From contig CANRFT010000007.1 in the NCBI GenBank assembly GCA_947629955.1, positions 1 to 64,000 on the forward strand: a DNA stretch of 64,000 nucleotides. The letters run 5' to 3'. How positions within the stretch are numbered: the first letter of the stretch is position 1; every line of letters begins with the position of its first letter. Below the pieces are notes generated by a model, which saw only the letters and a program-made list of their open reading frames with translations, searched no databases and was not told the origin of the DNA. The stretch is from an uncultured Oscillospiraceae bacterium. Lineage in GTDB: Bacteria > Bacillota > Clostridia > Oscillospirales > Oscillospiraceae. A program made the translations under genes and the position numbers. Shown one piece after another: positions 34,046 through 42,253 of this stretch.

Positions 34046-35125
34046 ATGAAGCAGCTTCTCTGTCTCTCATACACCCCCTGGCAGGCCCGGCCGGACCGCA
34101 CCCAGCAGCTGCTGACCCGATTCGCCGGGGTGGACATCCTGCTGTTCGAGCCCGCCCCCAGGCGGGGCCGGCCGAAGCCTGAACAGGGCCGCCGGGTGCG
34201 GCCCAATATCACGGTATATACCCTCCCCGCCGCCCTGCCCGCCGCGGACGACCGCTCCGTCCTGGCCCGGCGGCGGCTGGAGAAGTGCTCCCTGTTCATC
34301 CAGGAGGTCATGGCCCGCCGCCGCTTCCGGGAGCCGGTGCTGTGGTGCAATCACCCGGCCCATTCCTTCTTTCTGGACGAACTGGCCTACCGGGGCCTGG
34401 TGTACGACTGCCACCGGCTCTGGGGGGACAGGTGGCTGGACCGGGAGAGCGACCTTTCCGCCCACGCGGAGGTGATCTTTGCCGCCTCCCCCGCCCTGGC
34501 GGAGCGGCTGTCCCCCTGCAATCAGAATATCGGGGTGCTGCCCAACGGCTCCAACCCCCTGATCTTCACCCAGCAGGATCTGCCCGTCCCCTCCGCCGTG
34601 GCCGCCCTGGAGGGCCGCCATCTGCTGTGCCGGGTGGGGGATCTGACCGGCCAGACCGAGCTGTCCCCGCTGATCCACGCCGCCCAGCGCCGGCTGGACT
34701 GGCAGTTCCTCCTGGCGGGGCGGTACACCCAGACGGCGGCGGACCGGCTGAAGGGGCTGGAGAACGTCCACCTGCTGGGGCCCGTGGAGCCCCTGGACAT
34801 ACCCGAGTATCTGGCCTCCTGCGATCTCCTGTTCGACCTGCTCCAGAGCGATCAGCGCCCCGCCGGGGTCATCCCCATCCGGGTCTACGAGTACCTGGCC
34901 TCCGGCAAGCCCATCGTGATCATGGCCCAGCCCGGGCTGGAGGAGCACTTCCCTGACGCGGTCCAGACCGCCTACGACGACGAGGGCTTCCTGTACCGCT
35001 GCGGCCTTGCCCTCCGGGAGTCCCCCTCCCGGGCCCCGCTCCGCCGGGAATATGCCCGCCGCGCCTCCTGGCCCAACCGGGCGGCGGAGGCCATGGCCAT
35101 GATCGAGACCGCCGGGCTGTTCTGA
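34046..35125 (+). CDS. Glycosyltransferase (GT1/GT4-like)
   Basis: A 359-aa GT-B-fold protein. The N-terminal domain (LCLSYTPWQARPDRTQQLL) and the C-terminal donor domain (FLLAGRY, LLGPVEPLDIPEYLASCDLLFDL, PIRVYEYLASGKPIVIM) match the UDP-hexose transferases of polysaccharide clusters. AGGAGG lies nine bases before the ATG. It follows csaB by 10 bases and ends the cluster. No terminator is evident before the purine leader. Confidence 0.82.
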   Translation: MKQLLCLSYTPWQARPDRTQQLLTRFAGVDILLFEPAPRRGRPKPEQGRRVRPNITVYTLPAALPAADDRSVLARRRLEKCSLFIQEVMARRRFREPVLWCNHPAHSFFLDELAYRGLVYDCHRLWGDRWLDRESDLSAHAEVIFAASPALAERLSPCNQNIGVLPNGSNPLIFTQQDLPVPSAVAALEGRHLLCRVGDLTGQTELSPLIHAAQRRLDWQFLLAGRYTQTAADRLKGLENVHLLGPVEPLDIPEYLASCDLLFDLLQSDQRPAGVIPIRVYEYLASGKPIVIMAQPGLEEHFPDAVQTAYDDEGFLYRCGLALRESPSRAPLRREYARRASWPNRAAEAMAMIETAGLF

Positions 35126-35214
35126 CAAAACCGCTGTTTTCGCCACGGTTTCTCCCTCCGGAAAGGATTTCCTTGTGAAAGCCTACGAAAAGCCCGCAAA
35201 TCCGTTTTTCCCCC

Positions 35215-35243
35215 TTGATTTGTCCGAATTTTTCCGATAGAAT
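35215..35243 (+). promoter_or_regulatory. Promoter of the purine operon leader
   Basis: TTGATT (35215-35220), 17 bases and TAGAAT (35238-35243). The transcript would start near 35250 and carry a leader of about 180 bases with a small ORF and a terminator-like hairpin. The stretch 35126-35214 shows no gene. Confidence 0.7.
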
Positions 35244-35276
35244 GAATACAGTCCAAACGCAAAAGAGGTGCTGAAC

Positions 35277-35360
35277 ATGGGCGTACGGGCTCTTCCGATC
35301 GTACTGTGTTTTTCCGGCACCATTGCGCCCAAATCCAACCCTTATCTCACCACAGGCTGA
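35277..35360 (+). CDS. Putative 27-aa leader peptide of the purine operon
   Basis: A small ORF with AGAGGTG seven bases before the ATG and the right distance from a promoter. The product starts MGVRALPIVL and ends SNPYLTTG. Its TGA stop overlaps the 5' arm of the terminator-like hairpin at 35353-35380. A ribosome that reaches the stop would cover that arm and could prevent termination, as in translation-coupled attenuation. There is no run of one amino acid to suggest tRNA sensing. A nascent-peptide or start-site effect is possible. Translation is inferred. Confidence 0.5.
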   Translation: MGVRALPIVLCFSGTIAPKSNPYLTTG

Positions 35361-35389
35361 CCGCATCCGCGGCCAGCCTGCATATTTTT
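35353..35389 (+). terminator. Attenuator-like hairpin upstream of purE
   Basis: CAGGCTG (35353-35359) pairs with CAGCCTG (35374-35380), and CCGC (35361-35364) with GCGG (35369-35372) inside it. TATTTTT follows. It lies between the leader ORF stop and the purE RBS. Competing pairings exist upstream: GTACG/CGTAC, GGTGC/GCACC and CTGTG/CACAG. Confidence 0.65.
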
Positions 35390-35430
35390 GGGGGATTCGT
35401 CAAAAAAGCCCCGAAAAAGGAGTTTTTGTC

Positions 35431-35925
35431 ATGAAAAAAGTGGCTGTTATCATGGGTTCGGACAGCGACTGGCCCGTGGTCAAGGGGGCGGTCATCCAGT
35501 TGAAGGAGTTCGGCATCCCCTGTGAGGCCCACATCCTCAGCGCCCACCGCACCCCGGCGGAGGCGGCGGCCTTCGCCAAAGGCGCCCGGGCCAACGGCTT
35601 CGGCGCGCTGATCTGCGCCGCCGGCATGGCCGCCCATCTGGCCGGGGCCATCGCCGCCAATACCACCCTGCCGGTCATCGGCATCCCCATGAAGGGCGGC
35701 GCCGTGGACGGGCTGGACGCCCTGCTGGCCACGGTGCAGATGCCCTCCGGCATCCCGGTGGCCACGGTGGCCATCAACGGGGCGAAAAACGCCGCCGTGC
35801 TGGCCGCCCAGATCCTGGCCGTGTCCGACGACGACCTCGCCGCCAAGCTGGACGCCGCCCGCGTCAAGATGGCGGAGCAGATCGCCGAGAAGGAGGCAAC
35901 GCTCCAGGCGGAGCTGGCCGAATAA
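35431..35925 (+). CDS. purE: 5-(carboxyamino)imidazole ribonucleotide mutase
   Basis: A 164-aa PurE, which moves the carboxylate of N5-CAIR to give CAIR in de novo purine synthesis. [14 protein letters not shown] and the catalytic SAHRTP are present, as are [10 protein letters not shown] and the substrate loop with [17 protein letters not shown]. The ATG at 35431 has AAAAAGGAG upstream. It is the first enzyme gene of the purine operon. purK is not in the window, so this could be either a class I (with PurK elsewhere) or class II enzyme. The GSDSDWP pattern fits class I. Confidence 0.95.
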   Translation: MKKVAVIMGSDSDWPVVKGAVIQLKEFGIPCEAHILSAHRTPAEAAAFAKGARANGFGALICAAGMAAHLAGAIAANTTLPVIGIPMKGGAVDGLDALLATVQMPSGIPVATVAINGAKNAAVLAAQILAVSDDDLAAKLDAARVKMAEQIAEKEATLQAELAE

Positions 35926-35938
35926 TACGTCGACCCCA

Positions 35939-36021
35939 TGTAGGGGTCGCCCCCCTGGGCGACCCGCCGCTGCCTGGATTTGGCCCTGTTTCACGGGCCG
36001 CCGAGGGCGGCGGCCCCTACA
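35939..36021. repeat. Dispersed palindromic element, copy D
   Basis: A complete element in the purE-purC junction: TGTAGGGGTCGCC hairpin, an unpaired middle, then a GGGCCGCC/GGCGGCCC hairpin ending CCCCTACA. Confidence 0.8.
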
Positions 36022-36065
36022 GACACACAAACCACACCCATCACCATTAGAAAGGATGATCCATC

Positions 36066-36776
36066 ATGGAAAAATTGCAGCAGCTCTACGAGGGCAAGGC
36101 CAAGAAGGTCTTCGCCACCGCCGACCCTGATCTCGTCATCGTCTCCTACAAGGACGACGCCACCGCTTTCGACGGGCTCAAAAAGGGCACCATCACCGGC
36201 AAGGGCGCCATCAACAACCAGATGTCCAACTTCCTCATGCAGAAGCTGGCCAAGGCCGGCGTCCCCACCCACTTTGTGGAGGAGCTGAACGACCGGGAGA
36301 CCGTGGTGAAAAAGGTCTCCATCGTCCCCCTGGAGGTCATCATCCGCAACGTGTCCGCCGGCTCCTTCGCCAAGCGGTACGGCGTGGAGGAGGGCATCGT
36401 GTTCGACGCGCCCACCATCGAGTTCTCCTACAAGAACGACGACCTCCACGACCCCCTCATCAACGACTACCACGCGGTGGCTCTGAATCTGGCCACCTGG
36501 GAGGAGATCGAGCTCATCAAGAAGTACGCCTTCGCCGTCAACGACTTCCTGAAGGCGGAACTCCTCGCCTGCGGCGTCACCCTGGTGGACTTCAAGCTGG
36601 AGTTCGGCAAGCTGCCCGACGGCACCATCGTCCTGGCTGACGAGATTAGCCCGGACACCTGCCGCTTCTGGGACGCCAAGACCGGCGAGAAACTGGACAA
36701 GGACCGGTTCCGCCGGGACCTGGGCAACGTGGAGGGGGCCTATCAGGAGATGAGCCGCCGGCTCATGGGGAAATAA
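36066..36776 (+). CDS. purC: Phosphoribosylaminoimidazole-succinocarboxamide synthase (SAICAR synthetase)
   Basis: A 236-aa PurC that joins aspartate to CAIR with ATP. It has [10 protein letters not shown] at the start, [33 protein letters not shown], the LVDFKLEFG strand and [13 protein letters not shown]. The length is standard for the short bacterial form. It lies between a repeat element and purF (10 bases). Confidence 0.97.
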   Translation: MEKLQQLYEGKAKKVFATADPDLVIVSYKDDATAFDGLKKGTITGKGAINNQMSNFLMQKLAKAGVPTHFVEELNDRETVVKKVSIVPLEVIIRNVSAGSFAKRYGVEEGIVFDAPTIEFSYKNDDLHDPLINDYHAVALNLATWEEIELIKKYAFAVNDFLKAELLACGVTLVDFKLEFGKLPDGTIVLADEISPDTCRFWDAKTGEKLDKDRFRRDLGNVEGAYQEMSRRLMGK

Positions 36777-36786
36777 GGAGCATCTT

Positions 36787-38211
36787 ATGGGCGGATTTTT
36801 CGGCGCCGTCTCCCGGCGCGATGTGACCCTTGACATCTTCTTCGGGGTGGACTACCACTCCCACCTGGGCACCCGCCGGGGCGGCATGATCATCTATGAC
36901 AGAGAGGACGGCTTCCAGCGGCAGATCCACTCCATCGAGAACACCCCCTTCCGCACCAAGTTCGAGAAGGACCTTCGGGACTTCCACGGCCAGGCGGGCA
37001 TCGGCTGCATCAGCGACACCGACCCCCAGCCCCTGATGGTCCGCTCCCACCTGGGGGTGTACGCCATCACCACCGTGGGCATCATCAACAACGCCGACGA
37101 GCTGGTGGAGCGGCACTTCGCCCAGGGGGGCAACCACTTCATGGCCATGAGCTCCGGCAAGGTGAACTCCACCGAACTGGTGGCCGCCCTCATCAACCAG
37201 GGCAGCGACTTTGTGGACGGCATCCGCCGGGCCCAGGAGCAGATCGACGGCTCCCTGACCCTGCTGATCCTCACCGAAAAGGGCGAGATCATCGCCGCCA
37301 GGGACAAGATGGGCCGCCTGCCCGTCCTGGTGGGCCGGAACGAGGACGGCTGCTGCGTGTCCTTCGAGTCCTTCGCCTATCAAAAGCTGGGCTACCGCAA
37401 CGCCTATGAGCTGGGCCCCCGGGAGATCGTAAAGATGGACGCCAACGGCTGGGGCACCATCTCCCCCGCCGGGGACAAAATGCGCATCTGCGCCTTCCTG
37501 TGGACCTATTACGGCTACCCCAACTCCAACTACGAGGGGGTCAACGTGGAGGTCATGCGGGGCCGCAACGGCCACATCATGGCCCGTGACGAGCGGGAGC
37601 GGGGCGCCCTGCCCGACGTGGACTACGTGGCCGGCGTGCCCGACTCCGGCGTGCCCCACGCCATCGGCTACTCCAACGAGAGCGGCATCCCTTTCGCCCG
37701 ACCCTTCGTGAAGTACACCCCCACCTGGCCCCGGTCTTTCATGCCCACCGACCAGACCACCCGCAACCAGGTGGCCAAGATGAAGCAGATCCCCGTGCCC
37801 GAACTCATCGAGGGCAAAAAGCTGCTGTTCGTGGACGACTCCATCGTCCGGGGCACCCAGCTCAGGGAGACGGTGGAATTTCTCTACGCCAGCGGCGCGA
37901 AAGAGGTCCACATGCGCTCCGCCTGCCCGCCCATCATGTATGGCTGCAAGTTTCTGAACTTCTCCCGCAGCAACTCCGACATGGAGCTCATCGCCCGCAA
38001 GACGGTCTATGAGTTGGAGGGGGACGAGGGCTCTGAGCACCTGGAGGAGTATTCCGACGTACACACTGAGCGGGGCCAGTGCCTGCTCAAGTCCATCCAG
38101 GAGTCCCTGGGCTTCGACTCCCTGGGCTACCAGTCCCTGGACGGCCTGCTGGAGGCCATCGGCATCGACCGGGACAAGGTCTGCACCTACTGCTGGAACG
38201 GAAAAGAATGA
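36787..38211 (+). CDS. purF: Amidophosphoribosyltransferase-like protein lacking the N-terminal Cys nucleophile
   Basis: A 474-aa PurF homologue. PurF makes phosphoribosylamine from PRPP and glutamine. The PRPP loop KLLFVDDSIVRGTQL is intact, and YTPTWPRSF plus GIPDSGV-like GVPDSGVPHAIGYS are present. The protein begins MGGFFGAVSRRDV, so the residue after Met is Gly. Canonical PurF has Cys there (usually after processing) as the glutaminase nucleophile. AAGGAG precedes this ATG and there is no alternative start with Cys. I recall a similar GGFFG group in Bacteroidales. It may use ammonia, or another subunit or PurF may supply nitrogen. The family is certain; the glutaminase activity is doubtful. 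Confidence 0.88.
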   Translation: MGGFFGAVSRRDVTLDIFFGVDYHSHLGTRRGGMIIYDREDGFQRQIHSIENTPFRTKFEKDLRDFHGQAGIGCISDTDPQPLMVRSHLGVYAITTVGIINNADELVERHFAQGGNHFMAMSSGKVNSTELVAALINQGSDFVDGIRRAQEQIDGSLTLLILTEKGEIIAARDKMGRLPVLVGRNEDGCCVSFESFAYQKLGYRNAYELGPREIVKMDANGWGTISPAGDKMRICAFLWTYYGYPNSNYEGVNVEVMRGRNGHIMARDERERGALPDVDYVAGVPDSGVPHAIGYSNESGIPFARPFVKYTPTWPRSFMPTDQTTRNQVAKMKQIPVPELIEGKKLLFVDDSIVRGTQLRETVEFLYASGAKEVHMRSACPPIMYGCKFLNFSRSNSDMELIARKTVYELEGDEGSEHLEEYSDVHTERGQCLLKSIQESLGFDSLGYQSLDGLLEAIGIDRDKVCTYCWNGKE

Positions 38212-38229
38212 TCACTCTTGATGGGAAAT

Positions 38230-38257
38230 CGGGCCGGCACATAGGCCGGTCCCTACA
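38230..38257. repeat. Dispersed palindromic element, half copy E
   Basis: CGGGCCGGC with GCCGGTCCC and the CCCTACA end form one hairpin half in the purF-purM junction. Confidence 0.6.
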
Positions 38258-38281
38258 GTTCAAGATTCGGAGGTTTTTCGT

Positions 38282-39325
38282 ATGAATGACTCCCATTCCG
38301 CGTCCTACGCCGCCGCCGGGGTGGACGTCACCGCCGGGTATGAGGCGGTGCGCCGCATCAGGCCCATGGTGGAGTCCACCTACATCCCCGGCGTGATGGG
38401 CACCATCGGCGGCTTCGGCGGCCTGTTCGCCCCCGACTTCGCCGGCATGAAAAAGCCGGTGCTGGTCTCCGGCACCGACGGCGTGGGCACCAAGCTCCGC
38501 GTCGCCCAGCTCATGGACAAACACGACACCATCGGCATCGACTGCGTGGCCATGTGCGTCAACGACATCGTCTGCGGCGGGGCCGCCCCCCTGTTCTTCC
38601 TGGACTACATCGCCTGCGGCAAGAACGACCCGGTGCGTATCGCCGAGATCGTAGCCGGCATCGCCGAGGGCTGCCGCCAGGCCGAGTGCGCCCTGGTGGG
38701 CGGCGAGACCGCCGAGCACCCCGGCATGATGGCGGACGACGACTACGACGTGGCCGGCTTCTCCGTGGGTATCGTGGACGAGGAGAAGATCATCGACGGC
38801 AAAAAGCTGGCCGAGGGCGACGCCCTCATCGGCCTGGCCTCCTCCGGCGTCCACTCCAACGGCTTCTCCCTGGTGCGCAAAGTCTTCGACGTGGAGCACG
38901 CCGATTTGCGCGCCCCCGTGGCCGAGCTGGACGGCAAGTCCCTGGGCGAGGCCCTGCTGGCCCCCACCCGCATCTACGTGAAGGCCGTCAAGGCCCTGCT
39001 GGCCGTCGGCGTGGACGTCCACGCGGTGAGCCACATCACCGGCGGCGGCTTCTACGAGAACGTCCCCCGGATGATGACGGCCGGCCTCACCGCCAGGATC
39101 GACGTGACCTCCTTCCCCCGCCCCGCCATCTTCGACCTGATCCAAAAGGCGGGGGACATCCCCACCAGGGATATGTATAACACCTTCAACATGGGCATCG
39201 GCATGGTGCTGGCCATGCCCGCGGGTCAGGCGAAGGCCGCCCTGGCCGCCGCCAAAGAGGCCGGCGAGGCCGCCTACGTCATCGGCTCGGTGGTCAAGGG
39301 CGACAGAGGGGTAGAATTGGCGTAA
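38282..39325 (+). CDS. purM: Phosphoribosylformylglycinamidine cyclo-ligase (AIR synthetase)
   Basis: A 347-aa PurM that closes the imidazole ring. It has SYAAAGVDVTAGYEAV, GGFGGLF, the ATP-binding VSGTDGVGTKL, DCVAMCVNDI, GGETAEHPGMM and the C-terminal HITGGGFYENVPRM. CGGAGG lies eight bases before the ATG. The length is standard. Confidence 0.97.
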   Translation: MNDSHSASYAAAGVDVTAGYEAVRRIRPMVESTYIPGVMGTIGGFGGLFAPDFAGMKKPVLVSGTDGVGTKLRVAQLMDKHDTIGIDCVAMCVNDIVCGGAAPLFFLDYIACGKNDPVRIAEIVAGIAEGCRQAECALVGGETAEHPGMMADDDYDVAGFSVGIVDEEKIIDGKKLAEGDALIGLASSGVHSNGFSLVRKVFDVEHADLRAPVAELDGKSLGEALLAPTRIYVKAVKALLAVGVDVHAVSHITGGGFYENVPRMMTAGLTARIDVTSFPRPAIFDLIQKAGDIPTRDMYNTFNMGIGMVLAMPAGQAKAALAAAKEAGEAAYVIGSVVKGDRGVELA

Positions 39326-39331
39326 TACCAT

Positions 39332-39399
39332 GGGCGGATGGGGACATCCGCCCCTACGGGCCATGATTTGTAGGGGACGATGTCCTCATCGTCCCACAG
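39332..39399. repeat. Dispersed palindromic element, copy F
   Basis: Two adjacent hairpin halves in the purM-purN junction. GGGCGGATG/CATCCGCCC ends CCCCTAC, and GGGACGATG/CATCGTCCC begins TGTAGG. The halves are in the opposite order to the complete copies, and their stem sequences are unlike the other copies while remaining perfectly paired. Confidence 0.75.
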
Positions 39400-39412
39400 G
39401 GGGGTCAACTGC

Positions 39413-40039
39413 ATGTCAAAAAAAATCGCCGTGCTGGTGTCCGGCGGCGGCACCAATCTCCAGGCCCTCATCGACGCCCAGGGCCGGGGGGAGATCGTGA
39501 ATGGCCGGATCGCCGCCGTCATCGCCTCCAAGCCCGGGGCCTACGCTCTGGAGCGGGCCGCCAAGGCCGGCATCCCCGGCTATGTGATGGCCCGGAAGGA
39601 GTATCCCGACAGCCGCTCCTACACCGTGGCCCTGCGGGACAGGCTCAAGGAGCTGGACATCGACCTGGTCGTCCTTGCGGGCTTTATGATCATCCTCACC
39701 GAGGAGTTGGTGGAGGCCTATCCCAACGCCATTTTGAACGTCCACCCCGCCCTGATCCCCTCCTTCTGCGGGGAGGGCTTCTACGGGCTCCACGTCCACG
39801 AGAGGGCCTTGGAGTACGGGGTGAAGGTGTCCGGCGCCACGGTCCACTTCGTCAGCGCGGAATGCGACGGCGGGCCCATCGTGCTGCAAAAGGCCGTCCC
39901 CGTGGAGGAGGGCGACACCCCGGAGACCCTCCAGCGCCGGATCATGGAGCAGGCGGAGTGGAAGCTGCTGCCCAGGGCCGTGTCCCTGTTCTGCCAGGAC
40001 AAATTGAAGGTAGAGGGCCGGACCGTGCATATCCTGTGA
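39413..40039 (+). CDS. purN: Phosphoribosylglycinamide formyltransferase
   Basis: A 208-aa PurN that formylates GAR using 10-formyl-THF. It has IAVLVSGGGTNLQALID, the catalytic-site NVHPALIPSF (Asn-His), the HVHERALEYGVKVSGATVHFV stretch and the DGGPIVLQKAVPV loop. The ATG at 39413 follows GGGGGG-type RBS sequence. An upstream ATG at 39380 lies inside the repeat element and is rejected. Confidence 0.95.
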   Translation: MSKKIAVLVSGGGTNLQALIDAQGRGEIVNGRIAAVIASKPGAYALERAAKAGIPGYVMARKEYPDSRSYTVALRDRLKELDIDLVVLAGFMIILTEELVEAYPNAILNVHPALIPSFCGEGFYGLHVHERALEYGVKVSGATVHFVSAECDGGPIVLQKAVPVEEGDTPETLQRRIMEQAEWKLLPRAVSLFCQDKLKVEGRTVHIL

Positions 40040-40042
40040 CCC

Positions 40043-40122
40043 TGTAGGGGTCGCCGCCCTCGGCGACCCGCTGTTCAGATACGGTTCCTGTTAAAACGGG
40101 CCGCCGAAGGCGGCGGCCCCCA
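40043..40122. repeat. Dispersed palindromic element, copy G
   Basis: A complete element in the purN-purO junction, from TGTAGGGGTCGCCG to GGCGGCCCCCACA. The right end is slightly degenerate (CCCCCACA). Confidence 0.75.
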
Positions 40123-40152
40123 CACGCACGTTCACGAAAGGAGCGAATCAAC

Positions 40153-40860
40153 ATGATCGACCTGAATCAATACCTGCGGGACACCGCCTACCCCGGCCGG
40201 GGCATCGTGCTGGGCCGGACGGCGGACGGCAAAAAGGCCGCCATCGCCTATTTCATCATGGGCCGCAGCGAGAACAGCCGCAACCGGGTGTTTGAGGCCA
40301 CCGACGACGGCATCCGCACCCGCGCCTATGACGAGAGCAAGATGACCGACCCCTCCCTCATCATCTACCACCCGGTGCGGAACATGGGCCCCGTGATGAC
40401 CATCGTCACCAACGGCGACCAGACCGACACCATCCGGGACGCCATCCGGGAGGGCCACTGCTACCGCCACGCCCTGAACACCCGCACCTTCGAGCCCGAC
40501 GGCCCCAACTGGACCCCCCGCATCTCCGGCGTGGTCAAGCCCGACGGCTCCTACAACCTGTCCATCCTGAAATCCCTGGACGGCGACCCCTCCTGCTGCT
40601 GCCGGTACTTCTTCGAGTACGACGAGCCCGTACCCGGCGTGGGACACTTCATCTCCACCTACCAGGGGGACGGCAATCCCCTGCCCTCCTTTGAGGGGGA
40701 GCCCAAGCGGGTGGCCATCATCGCCTCCAGCGCCAAAGAGTGGGCCGACCAACTCTGGGCCAGCCTCAACGCCGACAACAAGGTATCCCTGTTCGTGGAA
40801 TTTATCGACCTGGAGAGCAAGACACGGGACACGGTCATCCTGAATAAGCACCAGGGATGA
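40153..40860 (+). CDS. purO: IMP cyclohydrolase, PurO type
   Basis: A 235-aa protein of the PurO/IMP cyclohydrolase-like family (PF07826), first known from archaea. It closes FAICAR to IMP, the last step of the pathway, in place of the N-terminal domain of bacterial PurH. Segments such as YPGRGIVLGRTADGKKAAIAYFIMGRSENSRNR (split here across residues 13-44), LIIYHPVRNMG and TNGDQTDTI support the call. AAAGGAG precedes the ATG. A separate AICAR transformylase gene follows at 42254. It overlaps the next gene by 4 bases (ATGA). Confidence 0.88.
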   Translation: MIDLNQYLRDTAYPGRGIVLGRTADGKKAAIAYFIMGRSENSRNRVFEATDDGIRTRAYDESKMTDPSLIIYHPVRNMGPVMTIVTNGDQTDTIRDAIREGHCYRHALNTRTFEPDGPNWTPRISGVVKPDGSYNLSILKSLDGDPSCCCRYFFEYDEPVPGVGHFISTYQGDGNPLPSFEGEPKRVAIIASSAKEWADQLWASLNADNKVSLFVEFIDLESKTRDTVILNKHQG

Positions 40861-41249
40861 TCACGCCCGACCTTCTGTTCTTCTTCGACGGCAAGCCCGT
40901 CTCCCTGGCCCTCTGCCTGGCCTTTGAGGAGCGGCTGCTGGCCCTGTGGCCCGACGCCGTCGTGAAAGTACAGAAGTCCCAGATCTCCTTCTATAACCGG
41001 CACATGTTCGCCTGCGCCTCTCTGCTGCCGGTGGGGCGGGCCAAGGACCGCCCCAAAGAGTGGCTCACAATTACCTTCGGACTGGACCGCCGGGTGGACT
41101 CCCCCCGGATCGGCGCCGCTGTTGAACCCTACCCCAACCGCTGGACCCATCATGTACTCATCGCCGCCCAGGAGGAGCTGGATGATGAGCTGATGGGCTG
41201 GATCCGTGAAGCATATGTGTTCGCCGCTTCCAAGCGGCCCGGAAAGTGA
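40857..41249 (+). CDS. DUF5655-like protein
   Basis: A 130-aa soluble protein with LLFFFDGKPVSLALCLAFEE, KVQKSQISFYNRHMFACASL and HHVLIAAQEELDDELMGWI. The pattern resembles the DUF5655/DUF1801-type small domain. It overlaps purO by 4 bases, so it is translated with the operon, but it has no known role in purine synthesis. The next two genes are similar small accessory proteins. Confidence 0.7.
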   Translation: MITPDLLFFFDGKPVSLALCLAFEERLLALWPDAVVKVQKSQISFYNRHMFACASLLPVGRAKDRPKEWLTITFGLDRRVDSPRIGAAVEPYPNRWTHHVLIAAQEELDDELMGWIREAYVFAASKRPGK

Positions 41250-41257
41250 GGGTCAAT

Positions 41258-41788
41258 ATGGAGGAATTGAGATTAGTCATACCCACCGCGGAATACGCGG
41301 ACGCCATCATGGACTTCCGCCGGGAGATGCTGGACGCCGGCTCCTCCTTCGACGGATGCAACTGCCTGGAAAACTACGCCCGGGCGGAGGACTGGCTGGA
41401 GCACATTCAGGAGGCCCGCTCGGAGGAGCTGATGGCCACAAGGCACAAGGTGGCCTCCGACCTGTGGCTGGCGGTACGGAAATCCGACGGCCGGATCGTG
41501 GGCATCATCGACTTCCGCCACAGCCTGGACCACCCGGTGCTGGCCCAGTGGGGCGGGCACATCGGCTACTGCGTGCGCCCCAGCGAGCGCCGGAAAGGCT
41601 ACGCCAAGGAGATGCTCCGCATGGACCTGGAATGCTGTAAGGTCTATGGCCTTGACAGGGTTTTGGTCTGCTGCCACAAGGGCAATCTGGGCAGCGAGCG
41701 GACCATCCTGGCCAACGGCGGCGTGTTTGAAAAGGAGATCGAGGTGGACGGAAAGCATATCCGCCGCTTCTGGATCGACCTCACATGA
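41258..41788 (+). CDS. GNAT family N-acetyltransferase
   Basis: A 176-aa GNAT acyltransferase. The acetyl-CoA loop is RRKGYAKEML (R-x-x-G-x-A), preceded by HIGYCVRPSE, and followed by a VLVCCHKGNLGSERTILANGG strand-helix typical of the family. The substrate is unknown. The ATG at 41258 has GAGG upstream; a GTG at 41246 overlapping the previous stop is an alternative. It overlaps the next gene by 4 bases. Its place inside a purine operon is unexpected. Confidence 0.85.
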   Translation: MEELRLVIPTAEYADAIMDFRREMLDAGSSFDGCNCLENYARAEDWLEHIQEARSEELMATRHKVASDLWLAVRKSDGRIVGIIDFRHSLDHPVLAQWGGHIGYCVRPSERRKGYAKEMLRMDLECCKVYGLDRVLVCCHKGNLGSERTILANGGVFEKEIEVDGKHIRRFWIDLT

Positions 41789-42219
41789 CCGGGCCGGAGC
41801 TGTGGGCGGAGTTTTCCGCCAAAACCGGCGTAAACGCGGAGTACGACGGCTGGGCCTTCGGGGACGACCCGGACGGCCTAGCGGCGCTTGTCCGCGCCGG
41901 CGTCAAGGCGGCCACCTCCTCCGCCTTCCCGCTCTACGAATTGGAGGGCGAACCCCTGCCCGAGGCGGGGACATACAGCGTCCTCCTGGACAGCCGGGAG
42001 GAGGCGGTGCGCGTTCTCCGCACCACAAAGGTGTATGTGGTCCCCTTCCGGGCCGTCTCTCCGGACCACGCCCGGAAGGAGGGCGAGGGGGACCGCAGTC
42101 TGACCCACTGGCGGGCGGTCCATCGCCGGTTCTTCGCAGAGGAGTTGGCGGAGGCCGGGCTCGCCTTTGACGAGGACATGCCCGTGGTCTGCGAGGAATT
42201 TGAGGCCGTCTACCCTTAA
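41785..42219 (+). CDS. ASCH domain protein
   Basis: A 144-aa protein with the ASCH fold pattern: VRAGVKAATSSAFPLYELEGEPL, YSVLLDSREEAVRVLRTTKVYVVPF and a C-terminal PVVCEEFEAVYP. ASCH domains resemble PUA domains and are thought to bind RNA; some act as nucleoside deacylases. It overlaps the GNAT gene by 4 bases and ends 34 bases before the AICAR transformylase gene. Confidence 0.8.
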   Translation: MTGPELWAEFSAKTGVNAEYDGWAFGDDPDGLAALVRAGVKAATSSAFPLYELEGEPLPEAGTYSVLLDSREEAVRVLRTTKVYVVPFRAVSPDHARKEGEGDRSLTHWRAVHRRFFAEELAEAGLAFDEDMPVVCEEFEAVYP

Positions 42220-42253
42220 TGGTTTACAATCATCAAGACAAGGAGTGCTGAAT

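Noticed and set aside
35250..35400. Known purine, PRPP, ZTP or THF riboswitch in the purE leader
   Set aside because: I could not find the conserved core sequences of these classes; the region is reported as an unassigned leader instead.
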